The notes beneath the pieces were generated by a model, which was given only the letters and a program-made list of their open reading frames with translations, made no database searches and had not been told where the DNA came from. DNA of 64,000 bases from Coleofasciculus sp. FACHB-T130. GTDB taxonomy: Bacteria; Cyanobacteriota; Cyanobacteriia; Cyanobacteriales; FACHB-T130. Positions within the stretch are counted from its first letter, which is position 1. Every line of letters starts with the position of its first letter. Of this stretch, positions 38,244-47,688 are shown piece after piece. The stretch is taken from the NCBI RefSeq assembly GCF_014695375.1, contig NZ_JACJOG010000006.1, forward strand, positions 186,001 to 250,000. The letters run 5' to 3'. Position numbers and translations under genes: made by a program.

Positions 38244-41200
38244 ATGCGTCTATCTCTAAAAAAGAATACGGTAGCAAGACCCACCAGAATTTCCTGGGAA
38301 GGATTACTTGTTAGTAGTTTTGCCCTTTCAATATGTGGTTATACATTCTGGGTGCAACCTGCTCATGCGGAAGGGACTAAACAAATAGTAGCGGGGGGGG
38401 GAGCCAGGCCCCTAACAGAATGGAGACCTCAAGCTTTTATATCTGGTGTTCCTCGACGCACTTTATTACAAGTTTATGCCAACGCTGGAGAAGTTATAAA
38501 TCTGGGTTCAAGTGCTGTTGGTGTACCAAATGCCAATAGTACTACGGTCGGAAATGCAGTTGTATTTGCTCCTGGGGTAAATGTTACTTCTACAACAACT
38601 CCTTTATTAGATTGTCAAGCAACCCAGCCTACTAAGGGTAAGATTACCAGCAGCAGCCAGGAAAATGCTGGACCGTTGCCTGCGGCTGGTGGTTACGACC
38701 CTTGTATTTTCACAGTTCCTAGTAATGGAATTTACCAAGTAGCCTTCTATGGTCCGGCAGGGGGGAATCCAGCTAGTATCGTTCAGGGAACGCCTACAGC
38801 CAGCATTACAGATGATCCTGACAATTTTAACTCTCAGCAGGGTAGTGGCGTTGCTATTTGGGATATTACAGTACGCGCTAATGCTGCCTCTACTCTAGAT
38901 ATAAATGGTCGTGTGTTTAGTAATTATTTGGCACTGCTTACAGGCGGTAATGGACTAAATTTTAAAGTAAATTCAAATCTGTTCGTTCAAACAAAGGATG
39001 GCTTTCAATACAGTGTTGATACCAACAACCTCGATCCAAATGGATTTATCTTTTTCTCAAATAACCGAGGATTTACTTCTGGCGGTCAGGCACTTTATCA
39101 CTCAATCAATCTAGGACCACCACAATCTAATTTTCCACCACTAAACGCAACATTCCAGCAACCTGACGATCCAGACACAGCACAAGACTTTACTAATAAA
39201 TTATTCTTCAACGCTCCCAATCTATCTGCGATCGCTGGACTCAGTACGGCACTCGGCTATGCAACTACTCCACAACTTCCTTCTCCTGGCACAAATTTTA
39301 CTTTTACGGGAGCAGAAAATAACACTCCAAATCAAGCCGGTACTTCACCGCTTGGTGGAAATTTTAACTTCATTAATCCTAATTCCTCCCAAGGCAGCTA
39401 CACCATTAGCATTGATGTTAATAACAATGGTAGTTTCACAGACCAAATTGACAGAGTAATCCTAGGTACAGCCGCACCAGGACCTAATACAGCCTTTTGG
39501 GATGGTAAGGATGGATTAGGCAATCCCGTACCTGCTGCCACCTTTACCTATAATGCCCAACTAACTATCAATGCTGGGGAAGCACACTTTCCTTTGCTAG
39601 ATGCAGAAGGTTCTGGAGGGCTAATTATAACCCGAACTCAGCCAGGAGCCGGCCCTAATCCCTCTACTGTCTACTATGACGATACAGATGGAAACAACAC
39701 TCCTTTAGGTAACACTGGTGGACCATCCAATCCCATTAAGCTGTTAGTGGGTGGTAACAGTGCCCCTGGAAATATACATCAATTCGGCAACAATACAGGT
39801 ACGGGCTTTGGGGATCTAAAGGGCATTGATACTTGGACTTACTACCCTTCTCAGGCAACAGGTCTTATTGGCGGTATCAACATCAAAGCAGCTGACTTGC
39901 AGATTACCAAAACACACAGTCCAGCGGCTGTAACAGCAGGTGGCCTCATTACCTACACGATAGAGGTTTATAACGATGGGCCGAGCGATGTAATAGGAGT
40001 TGGGGTACAAGACACGATTCCCGCATCAATCACCGGTGTCAGCTGGACTTGCGTCATTTTAACAGGTTCTACCACGGGTACCTGTGGTGCCGATAGCGGG
40101 ACGGGAAATGTCATCAATACAACTGTAAATTTAAACAGCAAGGCGAGGGCACGTTATACCGTAACTGGTACTGTATCTCCCACCGCTACAGGAACGTTAA
40201 GTAACACGGCAACTGTAATCCGACCCAAGGATGTGACCGATCCAGTTAACCAAGACAATCTCGGTGGTCCTACCAACATCAACGAAACTGCTACTGACAC
40301 GACCACCATTAGTGCTGGTCCTCCTGCTGTTTCTGGAACGAAATCCGTTCAATTTACAACAGATGCAGATGGGTCAGGTTCGCTGACACCGGGCGATCGC
40401 ATTCGCTATACAATTACCTACACCAACACAGGCTCATCTGCTGCTACTAATTTCCAAATAGTCGATCCTCTCCCTGCTGGGTTAACCCTATTTGGCACAC
40501 CCACTGTCACCCCTGCGGGAACGGGTACCAATGCCAGTGTAAATACCGCTTACAATGGTTCTGGTGTAAATACTCTACTCAATCCCGAGGCAGTGCTAGC
40601 ACCCAGTGGCACAATTACTGTTACCGTAGAGGCTACTGTTGGCAGCGGTGTTACGGGCAACTTATTCAACCAAGCTACTGCTTCTTCAAATACCCCTGGT
40701 TTCCCGCCTGGTGGAGTGCCTACTGATGCCACCACTCCGCAAGGAAACATCGATCAGTCCCCATACCCAAATCAAGGTTCTCCAAGCACGCCAACGGGTA
40801 TCACGGTCGGCTCAGCTCCCGTACCACTTGCCAATAAATCCGTCCGCTTTGTCAACGACAACGATGGTACTCAAACACTCACCATCGGTGATGGCCTTCA
40901 GTACACAATTATTGTCAGAAATCCTACTAACACCCCTATCAATAACTTAGTTATCAGTGATGTGATTCCGGTGCAGTTGCGGGTACTGCGGAATACCATC
41001 AATGTTTCTGGAGGTTTTACACCCGCTTCTAGCCTACCTAGTGATGATTTCAATGGCACAGGGAACCCTATTGCATTGACCAATCCCGGAACCCTAGCAG
41101 CAAATTCCACCGTGACTCTTACCTTTAACGCCCGTATTCTACCCGGATCTGCTAGCCCGATTGCTAACCAAGGAAGAGTAAATTATGCAGGCGATAATGG

Positions 41201-42899
41201 CAATCCTGTACTCACAGACGCCAGTGATAGCAATAATCCAACGGCACCTGGTTCTAACAACAATCCGGGCGATCCTGGTGTAGGTACAGGCAACAATGTC
41301 ACCCAGCCCACTGGCGGTCCTAATGACCCGACTATCATCAAATTTATTAGCCCGTTTGAACCTAGCGGAACTAAATCTGTACGTCTATTCACGGATGCCG
41401 ATAACAATGGTGTTTTAACTACTAACGATGTGGTGGAATACACCGTTACCTATACGAACTCCAATCCCAGCACCGTTATTACTGACTTTCTAGCAACTGA
41501 CCCTCTCCCCAATAGCTTAGCCTTTGTTCCCGGCAGTTATAGTTTTACTTTTTCTGGAAATGGGACAACAGTAACAGGGAACCCCAATTACAACGGCACA
41601 ACTGACACGAATCTCACTAATGCTAACCCTACAGGGGCGCTGGGTTCAGGCGGCGGTCAGGTGGTCATCAAGTTTCGTGCTCGGGTGACGGCGGGAGCGA
41701 ATACGACGATTGCCAACCAAGCTAGTGCAACATCAGTAGGAGGATTGAGTCCCTCAATTACAGATGCAGTGGCAGGTCCAAGCGATCTGCCGCAGGGATT
41801 GGATGATGGGACTAATCAGGGGAACTTGGGGCCTACAGGGGATGACGACCCAACATTACTGAGTGTGGTGGCAACGCCCATCGTTTCCGGAACAAAGTCC
41901 GTCGCCCTGGCAACGGATGCGGAGGGGACAGGTTCGGTGACAGCGGGCGATCGCGTCCGCTATACGATTACTTATACAAACACGGGATCTGGTGCCGTTA
42001 ACGAGTTCCAGATTGCAGATGTTTTACCGACTGGACTAACTCTGGCTGCAACACCTACCGTTACGGTCGCCGGAACGGGCAGCAGTGCTGCGATTAATAC
42101 AGCTTATAACGGTGCTAGCATCAATACCCTACTCGCTGCCGGAGCCGTGTTAGCACCGAATGGCACGATTACCGTCACAGTGGATGCTACTGTTGGCAGT
42201 GGAGTCACTGGCAACTTATTCAATCAAGCTACTGCCACCTCTACAACCCCTGGCTTTCCACCTGGAGGAGTGCCTACCGATGCTAACACTCCATCTGGCA
42301 GCATTAATCAAGCGCCCTATGGAGATACTGGTCCTGCTGACAAGACTGGCTTGACGATTGCTGCTTCTGGAGTACCGCGTCTGCGTTTGGTGAAGCGAAT
42401 TACCAATGCAACGAGAAATAGTATTCCGATTAGCGGGATTAATTTCAGCAGCTTTGGAAATGACCCCAATGACGCAAATGATGATGCTTCGGGCTTTTCT
42501 CAACTATCTCCCATTGGAGTTATCAAAATACCATCAGAGAATTCTTTGACTAGCGGCGATGAAGTTGAATACACCATCTACTTCTTATCTGATGGTGGTA
42601 GCCCAATTAATAACGTCAGATTCTGTGACGCAATTCCATTAGGGACTACATTTATCACCAATAGTTTTGGTTCAGGTAGCGGGATGTCGCTGAATCGCGC
42701 AGGAACGGTTACTAACCCAACGAATGCTTCAGATACAGACGCTGGGGCATTCTTATCACCTTTGGTCCCATTACCGACGGGAAATGCTTGCTCTAACCAA
42801 ACCAATCCGGATGGGTCGGTTATTGTAAATTTGGGTGATGTTTCTAATGTTGCTGGTAGTAACTTTGGTTTTGTCCGTTTCCGCGTCAAAATCAATTAA
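38244..42899 (+). CDS. Giant secreted DUF11 repeat protein (1551 aa)
   Basis: Signal peptide ends near QPAHAEG. The N-terminal domain (about 45-290; YANAGEVINLGSSAVG) and the C-terminal domain (about 1378-1551, RLVKRITN to FGFVRFRVKIN) match the 1036-aa protein. Between them lie the IDVNNNGSF/WDGKDGLG domain and about five DUF11 units starting near residues 553, 696, 861, 1041 and 1215 (each begins like GTKSVxxxTDADG). Units 2 and 5 are close relatives, sharing an LFNQATA-TTPGFPPGGVP segment also at DNA level. Unit 4 matches the second unit of the neighbouring gene. So this gene looks like an expanded copy of its neighbour. Inference: a long surface filament or adhesin. It has its own promoter and operator-like site. 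Confidence 0.75.
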   Translation: MRLSLKKNTVARPTRISWEGLLVSSFALSICGYTFWVQPAHAEGTKQIVAGGGARPLTEWRPQAFISGVPRRTLLQVYANAGEVINLGSSAVGVPNANSTTVGNAVVFAPGVNVTSTTTPLLDCQATQPTKGKITSSSQENAGPLPAAGGYDPCIFTVPSNGIYQVAFYGPAGGNPASIVQGTPTASITDDPDNFNSQQGSGVAIWDITVRANAASTLDINGRVFSNYLALLTGGNGLNFKVNSNLFVQTKDGFQYSVDTNNLDPNGFIFFSNNRGFTSGGQALYHSINLGPPQSNFPPLNATFQQPDDPDTAQDFTNKLFFNAPNLSAIAGLSTALGYATTPQLPSPGTNFTFTGAENNTPNQAGTSPLGGNFNFINPNSSQGSYTISIDVNNNGSFTDQIDRVILGTAAPGPNTAFWDGKDGLGNPVPAATFTYNAQLTINAGEAHFPLLDAEGSGGLIITRTQPGAGPNPSTVYYDDTDGNNTPLGNTGGPSNPIKLLVGGNSAPGNIHQFGNNTGTGFGDLKGIDTWTYYPSQATGLIGGINIKAADLQITKTHSPAAVTAGGLITYTIEVYNDGPSDVIGVGVQDTIPASITGVSWTCVILTGSTTGTCGADSGTGNVINTTVNLNSKARARYTVTGTVSPTATGTLSNTATVIRPKDVTDPVNQDNLGGPTNINETATDTTTISAGPPAVSGTKSVQFTTDADGSGSLTPGDRIRYTITYTNTGSSAATNFQIVDPLPAGLTLFGTPTVTPAGTGTNASVNTAYNGSGVNTLLNPEAVLAPSGTITVTVEATVGSGVTGNLFNQATASSNTPGFPPGGVPTDATTPQGNIDQSPYPNQGSPSTPTGITVGSAPVPLANKSVRFVNDNDGTQTLTIGDGLQYTIIVRNPTNTPINNLVISDVIPVQLRVLRNTINVSGGFTPASSLPSDDFNGTGNPIALTNPGTLAANSTVTLTFNARILPGSASPIANQGRVNYAGDNGNPVLTDASDSNNPTAPGSNNNPGDPGVGTGNNVTQPTGGPNDPTIIKFISPFEPSGTKSVRLFTDADNNGVLTTNDVVEYTVTYTNSNPSTVITDFLATDPLPNSLAFVPGSYSFTFSGNGTTVTGNPNYNGTTDTNLTNANPTGALGSGGGQVVIKFRARVTAGANTTIANQASATSVGGLSPSITDAVAGPSDLPQGLDDGTNQGNLGPTGDDDPTLLSVVATPIVSGTKSVALATDAEGTGSVTAGDRVRYTITYTNTGSGAVNEFQIADVLPTGLTLAATPTVTVAGTGSSAAINTAYNGASINTLLAAGAVLAPNGTITVTVDATVGSGVTGNLFNQATATSTTPGFPPGGVPTDANTPSGSINQAPYGDTGPADKTGLTIAASGVPRLRLVKRITNATRNSIPISGINFSSFGNDPNDANDDASGFSQLSPIGVIKIPSENSLTSGDEVEYTIYFLSDGGSPINNVRFCDAIPLGTTFITNSFGSGSGMSLNRAGTVTNPTNASDTDAGAFLSPLVPLPTGNACSNQTNPDGSVIVNLGDVSNVAGSNFGFVRFRVKIN

Positions 42900-42962
42900 T
42901 GGGCTGTGGGTAATCGGTCATCGGAATGAACAATTACCAATTACCCATTTTCCAATTCCCAA
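42900..42962. repeat. Short tandem repeat tract (AATTACCA family)
   Basis: GGTAATCGG and AATTACCAATTACCCA units face each other and can pair (GGTAAT with ATTACC). A related tract lies at 32629-32712 between two genes of the envelope locus. Typical cyanobacterial intergenic repeat; possibly a weak terminator. Confidence 0.5.
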
Positions 42963-42973
42963 CACCTTGATTT

Positions 42974-43582
42974 GTGTACCGATATCTGATTTTTTACAAG
43001 CCTTATGGCGTCTTAACTCAGTTTACGGACAACACTCCAACTGAGCAGAAACGCAGCACGCTGAAAGATTACATTCCCGTTCCCTCGGTTTATCCAGTCG
43101 GTCGTTTGGATTGGGATAGTGAAGGATTGTTGCTGTTGACGAATGACGGGCAAATGCAGCATCGCTTGAGCAATCCTCGATTTGGGCATCCCCGGACTTA
43201 CTGGGTGCAGGTGGAACGTATTCCGGATGAAGAGGCGCTGAGACATTTGCGCGAAGGTGTGGTTATTCAAGATTACCGGACGCGAAAGGCATTGGTGCAG
43301 TTGTTACCCGATGAACCACAACTACCGCCTCGCGATCCACCGATTCGCTTTCGCAAGAATGTGCCGACAGCATGGGTGGAAATGACTTTGACGGAGGGAC
43401 GGAACCGGCAAGTACGACGGATGACGGCGGCGGTAGGGTTTCCGACGCTGCGGCTGGTGCGAGTTGCGATCGCTCACTTGTCTCTTGTGGGTCTAGAACC
43501 CGGACAGTGGCGCGATCTAACTTCAATTGAGTTAGAACTATTAAAGAAGCTGTGTCAAACTGATGCTAGCCGCATTCAGTAG
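42974..43582 (+). CDS. RsuA/RluE-family rRNA pseudouridine synthase
   Basis: Isomerises uridine to pseudouridine in rRNA. It has 202 residues and no S4 domain, like E. coli RluE, which modifies 23S rRNA. The catalytic Asp lies in [17 protein letters not shown]. The N-terminal [14 protein letters not shown] and the C-terminal [25 protein letters not shown] are family signatures. The start is GTG at 42974; no in-frame ATG lies before the conserved sequence. It follows the DUF11 gene by 74 bp but is functionally unrelated. Confidence 0.9.
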   Translation: MYRYLIFYKPYGVLTQFTDNTPTEQKRSTLKDYIPVPSVYPVGRLDWDSEGLLLLTNDGQMQHRLSNPRFGHPRTYWVQVERIPDEEALRHLREGVVIQDYRTRKALVQLLPDEPQLPPRDPPIRFRKNVPTAWVEMTLTEGRNRQVRRMTAAVGFPTLRLVRVAIAHLSLVGLEPGQWRDLTSIELELLKKLCQTDASRIQ

Positions 43583-43591
43583 TGATGAGTT

Positions 43592-43617
43592 GCGATCGCT
43601 ATCCACTGAGCGATCGC
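43592..43617 (+). terminator. Hairpin made of two HIP1 octamers after the pseudouridine synthase
   Basis: GCGATCGC at 43592-43599 and at 43610-43617 pair across a 10-nt loop (10 bp with the flanking T/A pairs). It begins 10 bp after the stop. No T-run follows, so termination is only possible. Confidence 0.35.
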
Positions 43618-43805
43618 GTAATGTAGACGTAGCACGAATCATTGAGGGTGCAAGACGTGCGTATGGCATCCCCGTCTGCTAACGCTGACCTTAAGACTTC
43701 TACCCGTTGAAGTTGGAAGCTTCGATTGTGACGTGGCAAACTAGATCGCAGTTACTTTGTCTCCCTTAAGTTAAAACACCACACGGGAATCGAGGAAGTT
43801 CCGCC

Positions 43806-46118
43806 ATGCTTGTCTGTCCCCAGTGTCAGTTTGAAAATCCAAATACCAACAAGTTTTGTCAAAAATGTGGAACTTCCCTAACCCACAAAGTTTGCCCTGA
43901 ATGCACAACTCAAGTGCCATTTAATCTCGTAGAGTGTCCCAAATGTGGTGCCACGACGGGAACGGTGTGGTGGGCAATTCTCTCGAAAGATTTAAACTCG
44001 CAAGTCGCCGCAGCCGCCACTCCCATGCTTGGGCAGGAAGCGGCAACATCTGATTCTCGCGAAAATATGGAAGTTGCAGAGAGCGCCCCGACTGCTGAAA
44101 CAACACCGCCGTCACCGGCTGCGGCTTCAGACGCAGCTACAATGCCAGCAGACCTTACAGTTGAAGTTGACCTGGACGGGGCAACTGTACCCTTGCCAAA
44201 CGCTTCAGGGGCCGGGGAGTTGCAGGCAACCTCTTCACTAGAGGAAAACACTTTATTCGCAAATTCTTCAGCTTCTACAATGTCACCCTCCGCATCTGTT
44301 TCATCAACAGATGCTCAGACTCCAATGGCGGAGAACGAATTAACCGCCTCAAGTTCGGCTGCGGACACTTCCACACAGACAACCCCTGAAAATAGCAGTA
44401 GCGGGGAGACTCAATTAACGCCACAGGTTGTATATTTAGACCCTCAACAGCGTTATCAATTGCTAGACTCCCTACCGACCAATTCGGACAGCGCTGAGGT
44501 GATGGTGAGAGTTTTGGATTGCCAGCCGTTCCAAAAAGCTCCGCTGACCGCCATTATGGAGCAGCTACAAGGTGCTGAAGCAGCGAATGCTGCAAGTAGC
44601 TCGGAATCGATGTCTTCTGCGGCGGAATCGGTCAAAAACCGTAATTTTATTGACCAGACGCTGAATGTAAATTCTTTAGCCGCCAAAAGTATTCCCAATA
44701 TTGCACAAGCCTATTTGGATTTACAGAATAAGTTGTCCCCGACCCTGCCAGCGATTCACGATGCATGGCAGCAGGACAGAACTTCCGTTGTGCTGTTAGA
44801 AGACCGTTCCCAGTGGCCTCTCCTTAATGACTTGGACAATGATGCTCAAATTCCGCTGTTGCAGATTTTGTACTGGCTAGATGAAATGACGAAATTGTGG
44901 GTAGCACTAGAACCCTGGCAAATGCGTCAGAGTCTGCTGGAGCTATCAAATCTGCGGGTGGATGAAGATCAGACACTGTGCCTGCAACGCTTGTATAAAG
45001 AGCCAGCCAACGCAACCCTGTCACTCGAAAATTTGGGGCAAGTGTGGCAAAAATTATTTGAACTATCAGGGCGATCGCAATTAGATTCTCTGGATCAACT
45101 ATTGGTTAACCTACAAAGCGGTAAGATTCAAACCCCCTTAGAGCTGAGAGCGCAGCTACAAGCGATCGCTCAAGAACAAGAAGATTCTCAAACCTCAAAA
45201 ACTCGGATTCAGCCGCCCCTCACCTCAGAAGATCGCGTTCCTGACACCAGCGAGGGCGATGATATGCCCACCATCATCCTGCCGATGCAGTTGCTCAGTC
45301 TCGACGATGCGGGTACCACGGATATCGGGCGGCAACGGGAACACAATGAAGACAACTTCGGCATCAACACAGAAGTTAAAAAGCAGGAAACTCCACTAGG
45401 TCGAACCGTCCAAGCGCGGGGGCTGTATATTCTCTGCGATGGAATGGGAGGACACGCTGGGGGCGAAGTGGCCAGTGTGATGGCGGTGGACACCGTCAGG
45501 CGCTATTTCCAAGACAATTGGCAAAACCGTTTACCAACAGAAGACCGCATTCGAGAGGCAGTGCTTTTAGCCAATAAAGCGATTTTTGATATTAACCAAC
45601 AGCAAGAACGCTCTGGCTCTGGACGAATGGGGACGACCCTTGTCATGGTTTTGATTGAGGATACGAAGGTAGCGATCGCTCATGTTGGGGATAGCCGCCT
45701 GTACCGTCTCAGCCGCAAACGCGGTTTAGAACAAATTACAATCGACCACGAAGTGGGTCAACGGGAAATCCAGCGCGGGGTAGATCCTGCCATCGCCTAC
45801 GATCGACCTGATGCTTACCAGCTGACCCAAGCTTTGGGACCGCGAGACGAAAATTTTGTCCGTCCTGATGTCCAATTTTTGGAACTCAATGAAGATACTT
45901 TATTGCTTCTGTGTTCCGATGGTTTATCAGACAACGACCTCATAGAAACTCACTGGCAAACTCACCTTTTGCCTCTCTTAAGTTCTAGAGCCAACCTAGA
46001 TCAGGGTCTTTTGCAACTCATTGACCTCGCCAATCAGCACAACGGTCACGATAACATCACAGCGGTGGTTATCCGAGCGAAAGTGCGACCAAACCTGGAT
46101 CAACATCAGATGTTTTAA
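43806..46118 (+). CDS. PP2C-family Ser/Thr phosphatase with N-terminal zinc ribbons
   Basis: A 770-residue cytoplasmic signalling protein. Residues 1-50 carry three CxxC pairs (CPQC, CQKC, CPEC, then CPKC), a double zinc-ribbon. A long Ala/Ser/Thr-rich low-complexity linker follows (60-200), then a conserved alpha-helical region (about 215-470) of unknown role. The PP2C domain is at about 503-765: REHNEDNFG, LCDGMGGHAGGEVAS, AHVGDSRLYRL, CSDGLSD and HDNITAVV supply the metal-binding Asp residues. It removes phosphate from Ser/Thr. The FHA-kinase gene starts 77 bp downstream, so this is probably a cognate kinase/phosphatase pair. Confidence 0.92.
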   Translation: MLVCPQCQFENPNTNKFCQKCGTSLTHKVCPECTTQVPFNLVECPKCGATTGTVWWAILSKDLNSQVAAAATPMLGQEAATSDSRENMEVAESAPTAETTPPSPAAASDAATMPADLTVEVDLDGATVPLPNASGAGELQATSSLEENTLFANSSASTMSPSASVSSTDAQTPMAENELTASSSAADTSTQTTPENSSSGETQLTPQVVYLDPQQRYQLLDSLPTNSDSAEVMVRVLDCQPFQKAPLTAIMEQLQGAEAANAASSSESMSSAAESVKNRNFIDQTLNVNSLAAKSIPNIAQAYLDLQNKLSPTLPAIHDAWQQDRTSVVLLEDRSQWPLLNDLDNDAQIPLLQILYWLDEMTKLWVALEPWQMRQSLLELSNLRVDEDQTLCLQRLYKEPANATLSLENLGQVWQKLFELSGRSQLDSLDQLLVNLQSGKIQTPLELRAQLQAIAQEQEDSQTSKTRIQPPLTSEDRVPDTSEGDDMPTIILPMQLLSLDDAGTTDIGRQREHNEDNFGINTEVKKQETPLGRTVQARGLYILCDGMGGHAGGEVASVMAVDTVRRYFQDNWQNRLPTEDRIREAVLLANKAIFDINQQQERSGSGRMGTTLVMVLIEDTKVAIAHVGDSRLYRLSRKRGLEQITIDHEVGQREIQRGVDPAIAYDRPDAYQLTQALGPRDENFVRPDVQFLELNEDTLLLLCSDGLSDNDLIETHWQTHLLPLLSSRANLDQGLLQLIDLANQHNGHDNITAVVIRAKVRPNLDQHQMF

Positions 46119-46193
46119 AAGTTTTGAATTTTGAGTTTTGAGTTTTGAATTCAAACTTAAAACTCAAAACTTAAAACTAATAACTCAAAACTA
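46119..46193. repeat. AT-rich repeat with large inverted symmetry between phosphatase and kinase genes
   Basis: Repeats of TTTTGAG/TTTTGAA on the left (46121-46149) and TTAAAACTCAAAAC on the right (to 46190) mirror each other around GAATTC (46147-46152). The mRNA could fold into a long imperfect hairpin just before the kinase ATG, which may separate or tune expression of the two genes. Confidence 0.6.
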
Positions 46194-46195
46194 TT

Positions 46196-47470
46196 ATGGT
46201 TACGCTGACCCTTCTCGATCCATCGTCTACCTCTCCGCAGCAGTGGAACTTCCAAAGAGCATCCACGATTCGGATTGGTCGCGCCCCTGATAATGACGTA
46301 GTTCTGAATGATGGCATGGTTTCCAGGCACCATCTAGAACTTCGGAAAGTAGGCAACTCATCTAGTAGCAACGGAGGCACCCCATCCGTCCAATGGTTGT
46401 TGGTCAATCAAGGCACGAACGGCACCTTTGTCAATGGCATCCTGATTTCTCAGGGGATGGTATCAGATGATTCCCTCATTCAACTGGCGCGAGGAGGCCC
46501 GGTACTAAAATTTCAACTCAGTAGCACAGAAGAGCCAGCAACCCTCTCTCAGAAGTCTGGAGAAAGGGCACGCAGTATTCCAATCCCACAGCCAGCAGTC
46601 AGTTCTGAAGCAGCTTGTTCTCACGCCGGAAATCCGCCGGGGAATTTGTTCTGCATCCACTGCGGGCAACCTCTAGTAAAGATACATCGCCACATCCGTC
46701 AGTATCAGGTGTTGCGGACGCTAGGACAAGGAGGAATGGGCACCACTTACCTTGCCTGGGACCCTGAACGTTTGCGCGGGGAGGCTCTCGTGGTGTTAAA
46801 GGAAATGAATGCCGATATGGCACAAAATTCTAAAGCCAGAGAACTCTTTGAACGAGAAGCTCGTACCCTCAAGACACTGCATCATTCAGGGATTCCGCAG
46901 TATTATGACTTTTTTGTAGAGGCTGGCAAGAAATACCTGGCAATGGAGCTGATCCAAGGCGAGGATTTAGAAAAGCGCATCTATCTAAAGGGGCCAGTAC
47001 ATCTTAAACAGGCGATTGAGTGGATGATTCAAGCCTGTGACATCTTGGGCTATATCCACAGTCAAGATCCGCCCCTCATTCACCGGGACATTAAACCGGC
47101 AAATTTGATGGTGCGCTTTCGGGACAATCAGGTGGTTGTTTTGGATTTCGGGGCAGTCAAAGAAATTGGCACGCCACCAGGCACACGCATTGGTGCCCCA
47201 GATTATAGCGCCCCAGAACAAGATCGGGGTCAGCCAGTGACACAATCAGATTTATATGCAATCGGGCCGACCCTAATTTTTCTATTAAGTGGTGAAAGCC
47301 CCCAAAAGTTTTATAAACGAAAGGGGATGGGTTACAGATTCAATGTCGAAGGGATGCCGACAATTACACCCCAACTGCGGATAGTGATAGAGAAAGTGAC
47401 AGAACCCCGACCGAGCGATCGCTATCAATCAGCATGGGAACTTTCCCAAGCTTTAACCGCCTGCCTTTAA
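46196..47470 (+). CDS. Ser/Thr protein kinase with N-terminal FHA domain
   Basis: A 424-residue cytoplasmic kinase. Residues about 1-110 are an FHA phosphothreonine-binding domain: IRIGRAPDNDVVLND, VSRHHLEL, NGTFVNG. A small Cys/His motif CSHAGNPPGNLFCIHCGQPL (about 140-160) looks like a zinc ribbon. The kinase domain (about 165-420) has the P-loop GQGGMG, the Lys in VLKEM, catalytic loop HRDIKPANL, DFG, and APDYSAPEQ. No membrane segment follows. FHA lets the kinase dock on phosphorylated partners. It pairs with the PP2C gene immediately upstream, whose zinc-ribbon N-terminus it echoes. Confidence 0.93.
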   Translation: MVTLTLLDPSSTSPQQWNFQRASTIRIGRAPDNDVVLNDGMVSRHHLELRKVGNSSSSNGGTPSVQWLLVNQGTNGTFVNGILISQGMVSDDSLIQLARGGPVLKFQLSSTEEPATLSQKSGERARSIPIPQPAVSSEAACSHAGNPPGNLFCIHCGQPLVKIHRHIRQYQVLRTLGQGGMGTTYLAWDPERLRGEALVVLKEMNADMAQNSKARELFEREARTLKTLHHSGIPQYYDFFVEAGKKYLAMELIQGEDLEKRIYLKGPVHLKQAIEWMIQACDILGYIHSQDPPLIHRDIKPANLMVRFRDNQVVVLDFGAVKEIGTPPGTRIGAPDYSAPEQDRGQPVTQSDLYAIGPTLIFLLSGESPQKFYKRKGMGYRFNVEGMPTITPQLRIVIEKVTEPRPSDRYQSAWELSQALTACL

Positions 47471-47688
47471 TCCTCGTCTTCCCAAGCTTCAACCGCCAGC
47501 AATTCGCTGACTGGATCTTGCATGGTAAATCCAAATTCCAACAGTTCTTTTTTCCAGTAAGACCACTCATCTCCATAGAGGAGAGCGATTTTCCAGAGTT
47601 TATCTGTGGGCTTGATAATATTCGATGTTACAAGTGAATGCATTTGACGCTGCATTTTCACCATTGGGTGAATTACTTGCTGAGTCAT
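47467..47688 (-). CDS. Small DUF4327-like protein
   Basis: A 73-residue acidic protein. The pattern of conserved positions (a helix, then DKLWKIALLYGDEWSYWKKE, LLEFGF, then DPVSELLAVEAWEDE) resembles cyanobacterial DUF4327 proteins, which end in IGDLLxxExWEE. Function unknown; no cysteine or membrane segment. The last four bases overlap the kinase stop on the other strand. The ATG at 47688 is the only plausible start. I judge it real because of this family resemblance and its balanced codon use; homology is recalled, not searched. Confidence 0.6.
   Translation of the reverse strand: MTQQVIHPMVKMQRQMHSLVTSNIIKPTDKLWKIALLYGDEWSYWKKELLEFGFTMQDPVSELLAVEAWEDED

Noticed and set aside
47434-47637. 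67-codon plus-strand frame overlapping the kinase end
   Set aside because: It overlaps the kinase stop and lies antisense to the better-supported DUF4327-like gene.
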